A stretch of 64,000 nt of DNA, from the NCBI GenBank assembly GCA_016025055.1, contig CP065590.1, forward strand, positions 3,906,001 to 3,970,000, written 5' to 3'. The notes beneath the pieces were generated by a model. That model made no database searches. It saw only the letters and a program-made list of their open reading frames with translations, and had not been told where the DNA came from. Shown here piece by piece: positions 47,154 to 59,015 of the stretch. The translations under genes and the position numbers were made by a program. Every line of letters begins with the position of its first letter. Within the stretch, counting starts at the first letter, position 1. The stretch comes from Chryseobacterium indologenes (GTDB taxonomy: Bacteria; Bacteroidota; Bacteroidia; Flavobacteriales; Weeksellaceae).

Positions 47154-47939
47154 TTATTTACAATTTTCATTATAATCATAGATCACTTCATTCACCAATG
47201 ATAGCTTATCAGTCATTGTGTTACTTATTTCATCCCGGATAAACTTTCCAAGTCCCGTTCTCTTTTTTTCTTCATTCTTCAGAGATCCGTATTCGCCTTT
47301 TGCCATTTTACCTTTTGCATAAGGACAATCTGCAATAATAATTTTTGCTTTTGAAGGGGTAAGCTCTTCTGCTTTTCCTCCTTTTTTGGAATAAATATAA
47401 TTGGGATTATTAATTAACCGGTCGGCCTCTGCCTGTGAGATTGCATATGCTGTATTGGCAGTGACTGATGTCGGGTAGCCATACAATTTATACACCGTGA
47501 TTTTACCATCCATCACGAGCTCTGCAAATTGAGACGTCCTCGAAAGGTTGTTAAGGGCTTTAAACCCTGCACCTATTCCTGTGGAGCTTTCAGATCCTAT
47601 AAGGGCTTCTCTGGTATTCGAATATTTTACAGCTTTGAAAATTCTGGGATTGTCACCTTCGTAGATCATGTACTCTTTGATCTCATCAGCGTCGTACGTC
47701 TTATACTTGATCCGGTTTTTTACCTTATCAATATCGGCAACAGCAGCAAATTTTACTTTCAGCTGATTTTGCCACGGGCTTACAGAACTTCCGTTAAGGC
47801 GTACAACCCCTTCAATCTTTTTTCCGGATTGATCAATTATATATCCATATTTCTGGCCATTGTAAGTATCTGTCTCCTCCTGCGCGTACATATTCACGGA
47901 AAGAAAGCTAAAGAGGCCCATCAGTAGTAATTTCTTCAT
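47154..47939 (-). CDS. Secreted hypothetical protein
   Basis: A 261-residue protein with signal peptide MKKLLLMGLFSFLSVNMYAQ. The mature part begins with a beta-rich domain (YGYIIDQSGKKIEGVVRLNG and IKYKTYDADEIKEYMIYEGD) and ends in a basic helical part with two cysteines (IIADCPYAKGKM, YNENCK). Such proteins are frequent in flavobacteria; I know no function. It is convergent with the KAS III gene. Confidence 0.75.
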   Translation of the reverse strand: MKKLLLMGLFSFLSVNMYAQEETDTYNGQKYGYIIDQSGKKIEGVVRLNGSSVSPWQNQLKVKFAAVADIDKVKNRIKYKTYDADEIKEYMIYEGDNPRIFKAVKYSNTREALIGSESSTGIGAGFKALNNLSRTSQFAELVMDGKITVYKLYGYPTSVTANTAYAISQAEADRLINNPNYIYSKKGGKAEELTPSKAKIIIADCPYAKGKMAKGEYGSLKNEEKKRTGLGKFIRDEISNTMTDKLSLVNEVIYDYNENCK

Positions 47940-48017
47940 GGTTATTTTTTTAATGTACGCAAAGATAATTTTTTATATTTAAAATCATAATAGAAGATAA
48001 TTTTTAAATATAAACCA

Positions 48018-48049
48018 AAAGAAGTCCGGAATTTTCCGGACTTCTTTAT
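48018..48049. terminator. Terminator of lptF/G-like gene
   Basis: AAGAAGTCCGGAA-tt-TTCCGGACTTCTT is a perfect stem with T-rich tracts on both strands, 27 bases after the permease stop codon. Confidence 0.85.
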
Positions 48050-48073
48050 TATTTTAAGTTAATCGTTCATGTA

Positions 48074-49530
48074 CTATTGATATCTCTGATGCTCTTTATT
48101 TTTTACAAACAATTTAACAATCGGTTTAAAGAATGCCTTATATTTTTCAGCATCAAATAATTGAGAATCGGTCAATGCCTTGTAGGTCATCCAAACTCCA
48201 AAAGGGAGAAGAATCAGGTTAGGAAGCCACGCCGCCAGATATGGATTCATTTTTCCACTCCATGACATGTTTTCCACTCCTACATTCAATACATAAAATA
48301 CGATGAAGATCACAATAGCTATAATCACAGGAAGGCCCATACCTCCCTTTCTGATGATAGATCCTAAGCTGGCCCCGATCAGGAAAAAGATGATACAGGT
48401 TACAGAATACGACACAATTCTCTGTTGATAAATAACAATTTTACTAAAGTATTTTACGTTGGTGCTGAATTCATTCTTTCTTGATTCCAGTGATGTTTTC
48501 AGGTTGTCGAGTCTGTTGTAGGAATTATAGATGATATCCAGTTTTTTAGTTCCTTTTACAGTATCCAGTTTTATCTGGGCTTTGGCAGCGACCTTAGCTT
48601 TATTGCCCTTATCCATATAGCTGATAACTGAATTGGTCTGGCTTAAAACATCATTTCCGATGTTGGTAAAAAACTGTTCATTTTCCTTTTTGCTGGTAGC
48701 GATCGTTTGATTCAGCTGATTATAAGTCTGAAAGCGGTAATCATCCGTAATTTTCTCCTCTTCGATAGCTTTATTGATGATCTCACTAATGTTGAAGTGA
48801 GAAACCAACGTGTCGAATTTGATAGACTGATCGGGTTGTTTTTGTTTCACCAGATCACCTCTTCCCGCAAAATTATCCTCAAAGATATAGCCGTTATACA
48901 AAACCAGTTTCAGGAAATTTTTGTTTGTAGCAGGAACAAACTTTCCTTTTTCTGCAACCACGGATTGCTGGTTTTCGTAAGAACTTGCTTTTTTATGGAC
49001 AAAAACACCTTCTATATTTTCCCCGTTTTCACCATATATTTTATCAAACTTTACCATATATCCTGGAATCTGGTCGATAAATTGCCCCGGAGTAAAATTG
49101 ATTGCAGGCTTTGTTTGGGCAATATTGAACAGCATGTTCTTTGCCTTTTTCTGAAAATCAGGAATAATATTGTTGGAGAAAAAGAAGAGCATAATTGCCA
49201 ATATGGTAGCAATACCCAATAAAGGAGTCATTACCCTGGTCAGAGGAATTCCTGCAGCTTTCATTGCGGCAAGCTCATAGCGTTCCCCGAACTCTCCGAA
49301 TGACATAATACTCGCCAAAAGAATCGTAAGCGGGAGAACCATACTGATAACATTTACCCCAAGGTAAAAAGAAGTTTAAGGATTTGCCAGTAGCTTAATC
49401 CCTTTCCCATAAATTGTCCCAGTTGAACCCAGATAATGTTTACAATAAAAATGAAAAACAATACGCTGAATATAAAGAAAAACGGTCCAAAGAAGGTTTT
49501 TATGATATATCGGTCTAGTATTTTTAACAT
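48074..49530 (-). CDS. LptF/LptG-family LPS export permease, frame interrupted
   Basis: A YjgP/YjgQ-family inner-membrane permease of about 485 residues that moves LPS to the outer membrane with LptB. The N-terminus MLKILDRYIIKTFFGPFFF carries membrane helix 1. It is separated from the rest by a missing base in an A5 tract (49366-49370); adding it joins WQILKLLFYLGVNVI to SMVLPLTILLASIMSFGEFG. A periplasmic jellyroll follows, then C-terminal helices. This size with a long insert is usual for Bacteroidota. lolA and ftsK lie upstream on the same strand. Confidence 0.88.
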
Positions 49531-49544
49531 GCGCCAAAATTAAT

Positions 49545-49573
49545 CAAAAAGCCACAAAGTTTACTTGTGGCTT
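49545..49573 (-). terminator. Terminator between lolA and lptF/G-like gene
   Basis: GCCACAA (49551-49557) and TTGTGGC (49565-49571) pair across a 7-base loop; the minus strand continues TTTTTGATT. Confidence 0.65.
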
Positions 49574-49639
49574 CTTATATTTTGTTATTTTTTTAACGTT
49601 AAAAGCAAATTTACCCGTTGTGGATTCGCTATCAGGTTT

Positions 49640-50287
49640 TTAAAGTTCCGTAATGACGTAGTTTTTAAACTTATTCTTGTCAAACACAAACATATTAGGA
49701 TCCAGTTCCTGATTTTCCTTGTATTCTTTGATAGCGATTACTGCAACATCTTTATTGCTTCCGTGCTGCTCAAGCTTTACCATTTGCTTTTTGGCGGAAT
49801 CTACAAAAAGATAGACATATTTTATTCCGTTTGACTTTACCGGAGTAAGCTTAATGAAATCTGCATTCACACCGTTTACTGTTTTCTTACCATTATACGT
49901 TACATTATAGTCGTTTCTATAAGTGCTCAGGTAATTGATAGGGGAGAAGAGGGCACTGCTTCCGTTAGGCTTTGCTATCGTTACTTCCATATCATCGGCG
50001 TTGATGTTATAGATTTTATTTCCGTCAAAGATCTGTTCGGTATCCATGATCTTTAATTTATACTTATCTCCGGCAGAATAATAAATACCGGGTTCAGTTT
50101 TGGTTACCTGCTCGTTCAGACCGCTTCCAAAAGAAAATTTGAAGTAAGAATTCTTTTTAGATTTATAGTTGGCTGTAATATCATCTAATATTTTTTTAGC
50201 CTTTGCATCAATTTTCTGGGCACTTGCCATACTTACCGCACCTACAACGAAACTTCCTAATATAACTTTTGAAATAATATTTTTCAT
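49640..50287 (-). CDS. lolA: LolA-family outer-membrane lipoprotein carrier
   Basis: A 215-residue periplasmic protein with signal peptide ending SMASAQ. The fold is the open beta barrel of LolA: KAKKILDDITANYKSKKNSY, GIYYSAGDKYKLKIMDTEQI and FDGNKIYNINADDMEVTI are the recognisable strands. It ferries lipoproteins from the inner to the outer membrane. It lies directly downstream of ftsK, a common pairing in flavobacteria. Confidence 0.88.
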   Translation of the reverse strand: MKNIISKVILGSFVVGAVSMASAQKIDAKAKKILDDITANYKSKKNSYFKFSFGSGLNEQVTKTEPGIYYSAGDKYKLKIMDTEQIFDGNKIYNINADDMEVTIAKPNGSSALFSPINYLSTYRNDYNVTYNGKKTVNGVNADFIKLTPVKSNGIKYVYLFVDSAKKQMVKLEQHGSNKDVAVIAIKEYKENQELDPNMFVFDKNKFKNYVITEL

Positions 50288-50481
50288 TTTACTAATAATC
50301 TTTTATATACTTTTGACTCTAAGGGATCAAATCAATCGTTTCCCCTGTATTGACGCAAATATTTCAAAAACTGTTCCAAAGGATGAGAGAGGCTGTTCCT
50401 GCTTTTGATTGTTGTTTGAAAATAAACAGGTTAGCAAATCGGATTCGTTTTTTTATTTGAAATCATTTGAATCAAGATTGA

Positions 50482-53047
50482 TTAATTTCTCAAATCTTCA
50501 AGAAACTGTTCCAGAGAATGAAGGTCACTGATCAGTACCTCTCTTGCTTTAGCACCGTTAAAACCTCCGACAATGCCGCTTGCTTCAAGCTGGTCCATAA
50601 TTCTTCCGGCCCTGTTGTATCCCAGTTTCAGCTGTCTCTGAAGCATAGAAGTAGAACCTTGTTGCGTAGAAACAATAATTCTTGCCGCTTCTTCAAACAA
50701 TGCATCTTTTTCGTTCGGGTCAAAAGCTCCTACCGAACTGCTGTTTGAATCTTCAGATACATATTCAGGAAGTATAAATGCAGATGAATATCCTTTTTGC
50801 TCTCCGATGAATTCTGCAAGTCTCTCAACTTCCGGTGTGTCTACGAAAGCACACTGAAGTCTCAAGATTTCATTACCATTAAAATATAGCATATCTCCTT
50901 TACCAATCAGCTGATCCGCTCCCGGAGAATCCAGAATCGTTCTTGAATCTACACTGGATATTACTCTGAAGGCCGCCCTTGCAGGGAAATTGGCTTTGAT
51001 CATACCTGTAATTACATTTACCGAAGGTCTCTGTGTAGCTACGATAAGGTGGATACCTACGGCTCTTGCAAGCTGAGCTAATCTGGCGATTGGCAGTTCA
51101 ACCTCTTTTCCTGCGGTCATGATCAGATCGGCAAACTCATCCACTACCAAAACGATGTATGGTAAGAAACGATGGCCGTTTTCCGGGTTTAATTTTCTTT
51201 CTGCAAATTTTTTGTTGTATTCTTTTAAGTTTTTACAGAAGGCATTTTTAAGAAGATCATATCTGGTATCCATCTCAATACACAAAGAGTTCAGGGTATT
51301 GATCACCTTGTTGGTATCTGTGATGATAGCTTCTTCCGCATCAGGAAGCTTGGCCAGATAATGTCTTTCAATTTTTGAATATAATGAAAGTTCCACCTTT
51401 TTAGGGTCAACCATTACGAACTTCAGTTCACTGGGATGTTTTTTATAAAGAAGAGAGGTAAGAATGGCATTAATACCTACCGACTTACCTTGTCCTGTTG
51501 CCCCTGCCATAAGAAGGTGAGGCATTTTTGAAAGATCTGCCATGAAAATTTCATTAGAAATCGTTTTCCCGAAAACTACCGGAAGATCCATGTCCGTATT
51601 CTGGAATTTGTGAGAAGCAATTACAGAACGCATAGAAACCATGGTAGGGTTTTTTCTGGGAACTTCAATACCGATTGTTCCTTTACCCGGCATAGGGGCA
51701 ATAATCCTGATACCTAAGGCAGAAAGATTCAACGCAATATCGTCCTGTAACTTTTTAATTGCTGCTACTCTGATTCCGGCTTCAGGAACAATTTCATATA
51801 ATGTTACTGTGGGCCCGATCGTCGCTTTAATTTCTGCAATACCAACGTTGAAGTTTTTAAGGAGTCCTACGATTTTATTTTTGTTTTCTTCAAGTTCTTC
51901 TTTATTGATAGAAATTTCTTCATTTCCATAATCTTTCAGCAGGTCCACAGGAGGCATCTGGAAATTGGCAAGGTCCAGTTTGTGATCATAAAGGCCATGC
52001 TTTTCTACCAATTCCTGAGATTTTTTGTCAGAATCATCCAAAACATCAATCACCGGAGCAACTTCTACATTGAACTTAATGTTTTCCTGGCCCGGGATGG
52101 TTCCTGCAATCGAAGGAGATGGAGCTGAAGGCCTGATGTCAAAAGCATCTTCAGGACTTGAAACCGGAACAACAGGTTTTGTCGAAAGATTCAGACTCAC
52201 GGGCTGAGGAATGTCCTTAGGTTCATCTTCAAAAGAAGTATGGTTAGGAGTGCTGATTGTTTCTATATTCGTAGAAACCGGAACCTCAGGGAATCCCTTC
52301 GGAACACTTACCGGTTCCTGCTCTTTCATTTTATTATTTGGAATATCCTGTGCAACTTCGCTTACAGTAATATGGGAAAGTTCTTCTTGAGCTTCCTCTT
52401 TCAATTCTTCATCTGCCTCAAAATCTTCTGAAGAATCCGGCATCATAGATTTTACTTTTCCGATCGTATTCTCGTTAATTTTACTCAATTTTGCTTTTAC
52501 AGAACTTGGACGCAGATTAAATTCCAGAATGAAATACAGCAAAATACTTGAGACCAATACAGTCCATAAACCTACACTTCCTATGATAGAATTGAGGTAA
52601 TCCATGATCTGATATCCGTATACTCCTCCTAACACGCCCTGTCCTTTGGTCAATGCTCCCATAAAAATAGGAAGCCAGCAGATAAAAAAACAAAGAATGC
52701 CCAATGGTTTTCCAAGGCTTGAATATTTTCTTTTTAAGGATTAATGTTCCTACCACAAGGAATAAAAAGGCAATAATAAAGGAGGCGATCCCTATACTTT
52801 CAAAAATGAAAATATTCCCGAACCAGTCTCCGGCTTTACCAAAAATGTTGGAAGATTTTATCGTTTTATCAAGCATGGTACCAGCCTGGCTTTGGTCTGC
52901 CTTCCAATTCATCAGATAAGAAATGAATGATAGGGCCAGGACGATTGAGAAAAGTATAAAACTTAGCCCGAAAAATATACGGGGCTTAGATAAAATTTTG
53001 CCTGATTCCGGCGTTTCAGTCTGTTTTTTTTGTGTCTTTTTGTCCAT
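50482..53047 (-). CDS. ftsK: DNA translocase FtsK, frame interrupted
   Basis: About 855 residues. The four-helix N-terminal membrane domain (SFILFSIVLALSFISYLMNW onward) is followed by a linker rich in E and P, then the motor: Walker A MAGATGQGKSVGINAI, Walker B YIVLVVDEFADLIM, and the C-terminal gamma winged helix (RQLKLGYNRAGRIMDQLEAS) that reads KOPS. One extra base in a T4 tract (52708-52711) breaks the frame inside the membrane domain; removing it gives FKPWKPLGILCFFICWLPIF. FtsK is essential for chromosome dimer resolution and division, so decay is unlikely. Confidence 0.92.
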
Positions 53048-53428
53048 AATATCAATGTCGCAAATTTAATGTTTTTTCAATACTAAAAGAATCTTTTTTC
53101 TTCAAAAAACATTTTGCAATTCCCCTTTTACTGCGGTTGTTTAAGTTTGATGAAAAGAATATTTCAAGTGTTAATTTGAATAAAATAAGGTAATTTTTTT
53201 TGTTTTTCCAAATCCGAACCTGTTAAATTGTATGAATGGGTATCCTTTTTCGCGTTACAGGGGCTGAGTGAGGGGAATAAAATTCTATGTAAAGCTTATG
53301 ATATTTATAAAAAATAATAATTTATGGTAAAAAAGTTAATATTTTAAAACACTTCACTGTTTTTTCTTGTTGTATGTAGAGTTTTTTCATAAGTTTAATG
53401 AAATATATTAATAAATTTATATAAATTA
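53048..53428. other. AT-rich intergenic region between ftsK and surface protein gene
   Basis: The ftsK -7 match (minus TAAATTTG, 53068-53061) lies at the left end, 14 bases before the start codon. The rest is AT-rich with no gene, repeat or hairpin that I can support. Confidence 0.5.
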
Positions 53429-53463
53429 TTGTAATTTCATTAAAAAAATATATTATACATTTG
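53429..53463 (+). promoter_or_regulatory. Promoter of the surface protein gene
   Basis: TTG (53429-53431) and TACATTTG (53456-53463) with a 24-base spacer, slightly long for the consensus. It implies a 5' untranslated region of about 210 bases before 53679. Confidence 0.45.
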
Positions 53464-53678
53464 CGGTAAATATCAAAAAGATAAAGTTTATTTTTTTAGC
53501 ATTGTTTCTGTATTTCACCAGAAATTATAAGTCACAATGCCAGCTGTCCTACAACTGCCCTGATTAATGGCTTTATTTTTTTATTATTTTCCATATTCCA
53601 CCTATTCCCAATGAATTAGTACATTTTTGAAGAATTACTAATTTTTTTAATTAAATACAAACCTTAAAAGATACATGA

Positions 53679-56640
53679 ATGAAAAAGCAGTTATTCTTTG
53701 TGTTCTCGTTAGGTAGCTGTACGCTATGGGCACAATCTCCGGGTGGTGTCTCCGGTAATCTCCAGATTTGGGTAAAAGCGGACGCAGGAACGGGCACAAC
53801 AACAGATAATACACAAGTTTCCATCTGGGAAAACCAAAAAGTCGGTGGAGTTAACGGGATAGCCAATCAGGGGATGCCAGGATACTATGGCGATCCGGGT
53901 ATTGGGGCAAGACCCGTTTACCGTTCGGCCACGTCGATCCCCAGTTTTAATTTTAATCCGGCAATTCAGATTGTCAGTACAGACGGATATCGATCAGGAT
54001 ATAAATTCCCTTTAGGATTTCCGGATAATACAACGAATGCACTTACCTCGTATACCCATCTTTCAAGAACGACATCGGCGTCGTACAGATCTGTATTTGT
54101 CATGAACGGGACAACAAGAAATTCCAATCCGGGTACCATCGCGGGTGTATGGCAGTCTCCGTTTTTCGGAACTCAAAACAACCGACCTGAATTTTACAAT
54201 GAAAAAGAATCGGGGGATGTTTTTTTTGGAACCAATACCATTAATACGGTAGGAACTAATATGCCGAGTATACAATCTTATTATAATAGTTTATCAGGTG
54301 CAAACATGAACTATTTTTTTGATAATAATGGTTTAACGTACGGACAGCCTTCGAATAATGTTTCCTCTACAAGTAATTATCCTGGTCTTGTTCTCCTCAT
54401 GGACAATGACGGAGGTAATGGAAGCACTTCGTTAGCAGGAGACAGAATAGGGGAATTTATTTTGTATTCCGGAACCCAGACACCGGCGGAAAGACAAAGA
54501 GTAAATTCTTACCTGGCCTATAAATATGGAATAACTTTAGATCAAAGTACTCCACAAAGTTATATCGCATCTGATGCAACGACCGCAATGTGGAATCACA
54601 CGAGCACTAATGCTTCTACGTATAATAAAAATATTGCAGGAATTGGTAGAGATAACGGATCTGCTCTGAATCAGAAGCAGTCTAATTCGGTCAATGAAGA
54701 CGTATCCCAAGTTGTGATTTCGGCAGGAAATTTTGTAGCTTCCAATGCAGACAACACCAGCAATTTGGCAGATATGCAATTTTTGAGCTGGGGAGATAAC
54801 GGATTGAGAAGAAGTTATAATGCTCCGGTTGTTCCTCCTAACGGAAGCAGGGCTAATTACCGCATGGCTGCAGTATGGAAAGCTCAGCGTACTTCAGGAT
54901 TTACACAACCTGTGACAGTAGCGCTACCGGCTGTTCCCGTAAATACAATTTATATGGTAAGGTCTACTGATACGGTTTTTGACGGATCAGATACGTGGGT
55001 TCCTATGTCTGTGACGACAGTGAATGGGGAAAGCTATGTGCAGACACCTGCCAACATAGATTTTTCTGATTCCGGTGGTGATTATTTTACTTTTGCAACC
55101 TTTGTGATTGGTCCCGGAGGTGTAGATAGCGGACTACGAATGTGGCTAAGAGCTGATAAGAATTTTTCCCCGTCTATTTGGGAAGACCAGTCTATTGCCG
55201 GAAATGATTATACACAGACCAACGCAACAAGACAACCAAGCCTGGTGCCGGCAGATATAAAACATAACTATAATCCGTCGGTTGATTTTGGAGATGCTAC
55301 GGCTGCGGGAGCAAAATTTATGTCTATTCCCAATGGTCAGCCATATACCGCCAATGGCATGGACTCTTCTTTCTTTATGATGATTAATCCGAGAAGTTTC
55401 GGGCCAAGTACTTATAATGAGTATTTCGGTTTTGGAGGAACTACCACAACGGCCACGCTTACCGAGGCTAACTGGCCTTCATATACAAATAACGGAAATA
55501 ACGGAAGCATGCAGGTTTATCCATATGGAGTCTCTACCATGAACAGGATAAAGGATAAAACCCAACTGCCGGATTATTCTTACACCATCGGAGGTTCTAT
55601 AACTTACGGTTTAGATGGACAAAACCAAAATGTGAGTGCCGTAGTTGCTGCCACAAACAGCAGAACGGCAAGTGGTGCTATTTTAGGAAGTCAGCCAAGC
55701 TATTTCCCTAACGCAGATATCGGAGAAGCAATCGGATATGAAAGAGAGCTGCCCGCCATAGAAAAACAAAGAGTCCGTTCTTATCTTGCGGTAAAATATG
55801 GGGTGACTTTACAGCAACCTCAAAATTATATTGCTTCCAATCAGTCTGTCACTTGGGACTCTTCTTTAAATACAGGTTTTAATAATAATGTATTTGGAAT
55901 GGCAAAAGACGATGCTACTATTTTGGATCAGGTCGTTTCAAGCAGTATCAATTCCGAAAATAATATTATTCTTACCATATCCACAAGTAATGATTTTGTT
56001 TCGTCCAATATAGATCCGGGCAGAGTTACCTTTCTTCGGGATAATACGTTCTTGATGATGGGCGATAATAATAACCAAACTCTTTCACTTCTGAATTACG
56101 GAACTGCCCCGGGAAAAATCATTCAAAGGTCCTGGTTGGCGCAAAGAAAAAAATAATACAGCCGCTACGTGGCTTCAGGCTGATCTTTCCGGATATACAG
56201 GTATTGTTGCCACCGATAAAGCCTATATGGTAATTGCTGATGATGCGGCATTTTCACAAAATGTGCAGCTTGTTCCTGCAACCAGCTTCACAGGAGGAAA
56301 GGCCGTGTTCAGATATTCATTTCCAAGTAATAAGTATTTTACCTTCGGGATCAATCTGCAGACCTATTGTACAAAAGATCCTGCGGCCGGCACTCCGGAT
56401 GCTTATACTAAAATAGGGATTTCGGGCTATACCAATATACAAAATGGCTGGCCGGGAGCTGTTCCGAACGGATTTATGGCTTTAGAATCAAAAGATAAAG
56501 GAATGGTCATTACGAGAACAACATCGGCGAACATAGCTTTACCGGTTGAGGGAATGCTGATTTACGATACATTCGATAAATGTTTTAAATTATACAATGG
56601 CACAGCTTGGAATTGCATCACAAGATCTTGTAACGACTAA
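53679..56640 (+). CDS. Large secreted LamG-like surface protein with tandem repeats, frame interrupted
   Basis: About 987 residues with signal peptide MKKQLFFVFSLGSCTLWAQ. Two related halves each contain a lectin/LamG-like beta domain (GVSGNLQIWVKADAGTGTTT; GVDSGLRMWLRADKNFSPSI) ending in a signature ERQRVNSYLAYKYGITLDQ or EKQRVRSYLAVKYGVTLQQ, followed by a second module (NIAGIGRDNGSALNQKQS; VFGMAKDDATILDQVVS). One extra A in A7 (56147-56153) breaks the frame; correcting it links LAQRKNNTAATWLQADLSGY. The C-terminus (GMLIYDTFDKCFKLYNGTAW) matches the small neighbour. Probably exported by T9SS or anchored; ligand unknown. Confidence 0.8.
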
Positions 56641-56650
56641 AAAACAAAAA

Positions 56651-57151
56651 ATGAAAAAAATAATTGTCATAATAACATTGTTTCATATGGGAGCGTTATC
56701 AGCACAAATTGCTATCGAAAAAAGCCAGGTAGACGGCGATGGCCTTTTAGATTTTGCTCCTAATACGACAAAAGGTATTTTACTGCCAATTGTTGAAACC
56801 CTTCCTGCCAATGCAGTCGGAGGTACACTTTTAATGGATAAGAATGATCAGACATTGAAAATGAACGTGGAAGCTGCCTGGGTCCCTTTGAGTGATGTCG
56901 GTTCGGTTGCCGGTGCAGTTTTTAATACTAATAATGAGATAGCAGGACAAAACAGGATTATCGTGGGCTCCGACACCACCACAGCACCGGGAGTACTGGT
57001 TATGGAATCATCAAATAAAGCGCTTATTCTGCCTAAAGTGGCAACTCCTCATCTCAATGTCAAAAACCCTTATCCCGGGATGATATGTTATGATACCGTC
57101 AGTAAAACGATGGCAGTATTCGATGGGCTGAAGTGGAGCTACTGGAAATAG
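56651..57151 (+). CDS. Small secreted partner of the surface protein
   Basis: A 166-residue protein with signal peptide MKKIIVIITLFHMGALSAQ. Its C-terminus, SSNKALILPKVATPHLNVKN followed by PYPGMICYDTVSKTMAVFDG and LKWSYWK, is a version of the module at the end of the preceding large protein. It starts 10 bases after the large gene, so the two form one operon. The module is common in flavobacterial surface proteins; its role is unknown. The start at 56651 is chosen for the signal peptide. Confidence 0.75.
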   Translation: MKKIIVIITLFHMGALSAQIAIEKSQVDGDGLLDFAPNTTKGILLPIVETLPANAVGGTLLMDKNDQTLKMNVEAAWVPLSDVGSVAGAVFNTNNEIAGQNRIIVGSDTTTAPGVLVMESSNKALILPKVATPHLNVKNPYPGMICYDTVSKTMAVFDGLKWSYWK

Positions 57152-57182
57152 ATCACTTATACTTATATATAATTTAATTACA

Positions 57183-57215
57183 AGGCTGTCTCAATTTTAA
57201 GGCAGCTTTTTTTTT
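57183..57215 (+). terminator. Terminator of the surface protein operon
   Basis: GCTGTCT (57185-57191) and AGGCAGC (57200-57206) pair with one G-U, followed by nine T. Confidence 0.75.
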
Positions 57216-57292
57216 GCTGAAAAACGTTTTTTGAACTAGTTCAAAGGCCGGCAAGTTAAGTGTTTATAATTTTGAACCATAAAATATGGTCA

Positions 57293-57937
57293 ATGAAAAA
57301 ATTATTCAGAGGTATGCTGGCTTTTAGCCTGATTGTAATTTCAATACTACCAATTAAAGGACAACAAAAAAGAAAAATGGAAAACACCGCATTATTAATT
57401 ATCGACATTCAAAATGATTACTTTCCTGGAGGAAAGATGGAACTGAAAGGAGCAGAACAGGCTGGCAGGAATGCAAAACAGATCCTTGGATTTTTTAGAA
57501 AAAACAATCTTCCTGTTATTCATATTATGCATGTTTCAACCAATGAAGGAGCCACTTTCTTCCTTCCCGAAACCTCAGGGGCAGAAATCAATATTCTTGT
57601 TTCGCCACAAAGAGATGAAAAAATTATTACAAAACATTTTCCGAACAGCTTCAGGGAAACTGACCTGCTGCAATATCTTCATTCAAAAAACATTCAAAAG
57701 CTGGTAATTACCGGTATGATGACGGATGTCTGTGTAGAATCTACGACAAGGGCTGCTTTTGACTTTGGTTTTAGTACTGCCGTTATCGGAGATGCTACCG
57801 CAACAAGAGACCGGGAGTTAGGTGGTGAAATTGTGCCGGCAGATGATGTACAAAGATCATTTTTAGCAGGAATATCAGCTTTGGGGAATCTGTATGCTGA
57901 AATTGTTAATACAGAAGATTTTTTGACAGGTAAGTAA
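57293..57937 (+). CDS. Isochorismatase-family cysteine hydrolase with N-terminal signal
   Basis: A 214-residue enzyme. The catalytic aspartate is in LLIIDIQNDYFPGGKM, the lysine in KIITKHFPNSFRETDLL, and the cysteine in GMMTDVCVESTTRAAFDFGF, the complete Asp-Lys-Cys triad of isochorismatase-like hydrolases. An N-terminal hydrophobic stretch (MLAFSLIVISILPIKGQ) looks like a signal peptide, unusual for the family; a start at MENTALLIID (57377) would give the plain cytoplasmic enzyme. The substrate could be nicotinamide, isochorismate or another amide. A Crp/Fnr regulator gene follows. Confidence 0.82.
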   Translation: MKKLFRGMLAFSLIVISILPIKGQQKRKMENTALLIIDIQNDYFPGGKMELKGAEQAGRNAKQILGFFRKNNLPVIHIMHVSTNEGATFFLPETSGAEINILVSPQRDEKIITKHFPNSFRETDLLQYLHSKNIQKLVITGMMTDVCVESTTRAAFDFGFSTAVIGDATATRDRELGGEIVPADDVQRSFLAGISALGNLYAEIVNTEDFLTGK

Positions 57938-57959
57938 TCTTAAATCTCGTTTCATAGAT

Positions 57960-57993
57960 AAAGGTATCATGAATAATGGTATCTTTATTTTGT
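57960..57993 (+). terminator. Terminator after cysteine hydrolase gene
   Basis: AAAGGTATCAT (57960-57970) pairs with ATGGTATCTTT (57976-57986) using two G-U pairs, followed by ATTTTGTTTT. Confidence 0.55.
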
Positions 57994-58005
57994 TTTAAAA
58001 AATAT

Positions 58006-58577
58006 ATGTCCGATTTGCTTTATCAAAATATCAGCAGGTATATTGACCTTTCCCAAGAAGAGTTCAGCCAATTTGCGGAACCTTTTCAACTCAAACATTA
58101 TAAAAAGAAAGAGATTGTCCTGAAAGAAGGTGAGTACTGTTATTTTGAAGGCTTTGTTTTGAATGGCTGCTTTAAAATTTATTATCTGAATGAAAACGGC
58201 TTTGAACAGACGTTATATTTTGCAGTACAAGGCTGGTGGATTACGGATCTTGACAGTCTCATCAATCATGTGCCGACTATATTGAATATTGAAGCCGTTG
58301 AAGATAGTGAGGCCTTGATGATTTCAAAAAAGATAAGGCTATTTTATACGAAACCATGCCGCAGATAGAAAAACTTTTCAGGATAATGAATCAGCAATCG
58401 TCTGTCGCGTTACAGAGAAGGATTCTTTCATTAACAGGTAAAACGGCCGATAAAAGATACGTGGAGTTTCTAGAAAAATATCCGGGACTTGAGCAAAGGC
58501 TGACTCAGCAGCAGGTTGCTTCTTATCTGGGAATTACCCATGAGTTTTTGAGCAAAATAAGGAAAAAACTTCTTTAA
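58006..58577 (+). CDS. Crp/Fnr-family transcriptional regulator, frame interrupted
   Basis: About 190 residues. An N-terminal cyclic-nucleotide-binding-like domain has FQLKHYKKKEIVLKEGEYCY and YFEGFVLNGCFKIYYLNENG; a C-terminal helix-turn-helix is RLTQQQVASYLGITHEFLSK. One A is missing from an A6 tract (58326-58331); adding it gives ALMISKKDKAILYETMPQIE. No Fnr-type cysteine cluster is seen, so it is probably not an oxygen sensor of the classic type. It may control the hydrolase gene just upstream. The start at MSDLLYQNISRY is chosen by family length. Confidence 0.82.
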
Positions 58578-59015
58578 ACAATAAGGGGTTATCACTGTGC
58601 CTGAAATTTTTATTGAAATGATTAAATCGTAAATGCCAATTCGTTTATTTGGAATAAGGTCGAATAAGACAAAAGTGATATACTTTTTAATCCCAAAAAA
58701 ATGGTAATTGTGATCAAATTATTTTTTAAATTTTCATCTTGTTTACAATATGTATTGATGTGTTTTTTTAACTTATTTGTTATGAGTTGTTTGCCATTAG
58801 GTTAAATCTGTGGTATAGAATAATTCAATTGCTGATATAGTCACAATGAATCCGTATTCTTTCGGATTTTGAAATTGAATTTTCCTTAATGTTTTTCATG
58901 TTATTAAGAACCGTTCAAAATAAGCCAAACCGGCTCCAAAATGACAAAAAACAGCTTTTTTTAAGCTCTTTATCCTTTATCATCCTTATTTTTGCATGTC
59001 AAGTACAATTAAATC
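58578..59015. other. Intergenic region before CcsBA gene
   Basis: About 440 AT-rich bases. The only supported signal is a -7 box, TATTTTTG at 58987-58994, 21 bases before the CcsBA start. Nothing else is seen. Confidence 0.5.
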
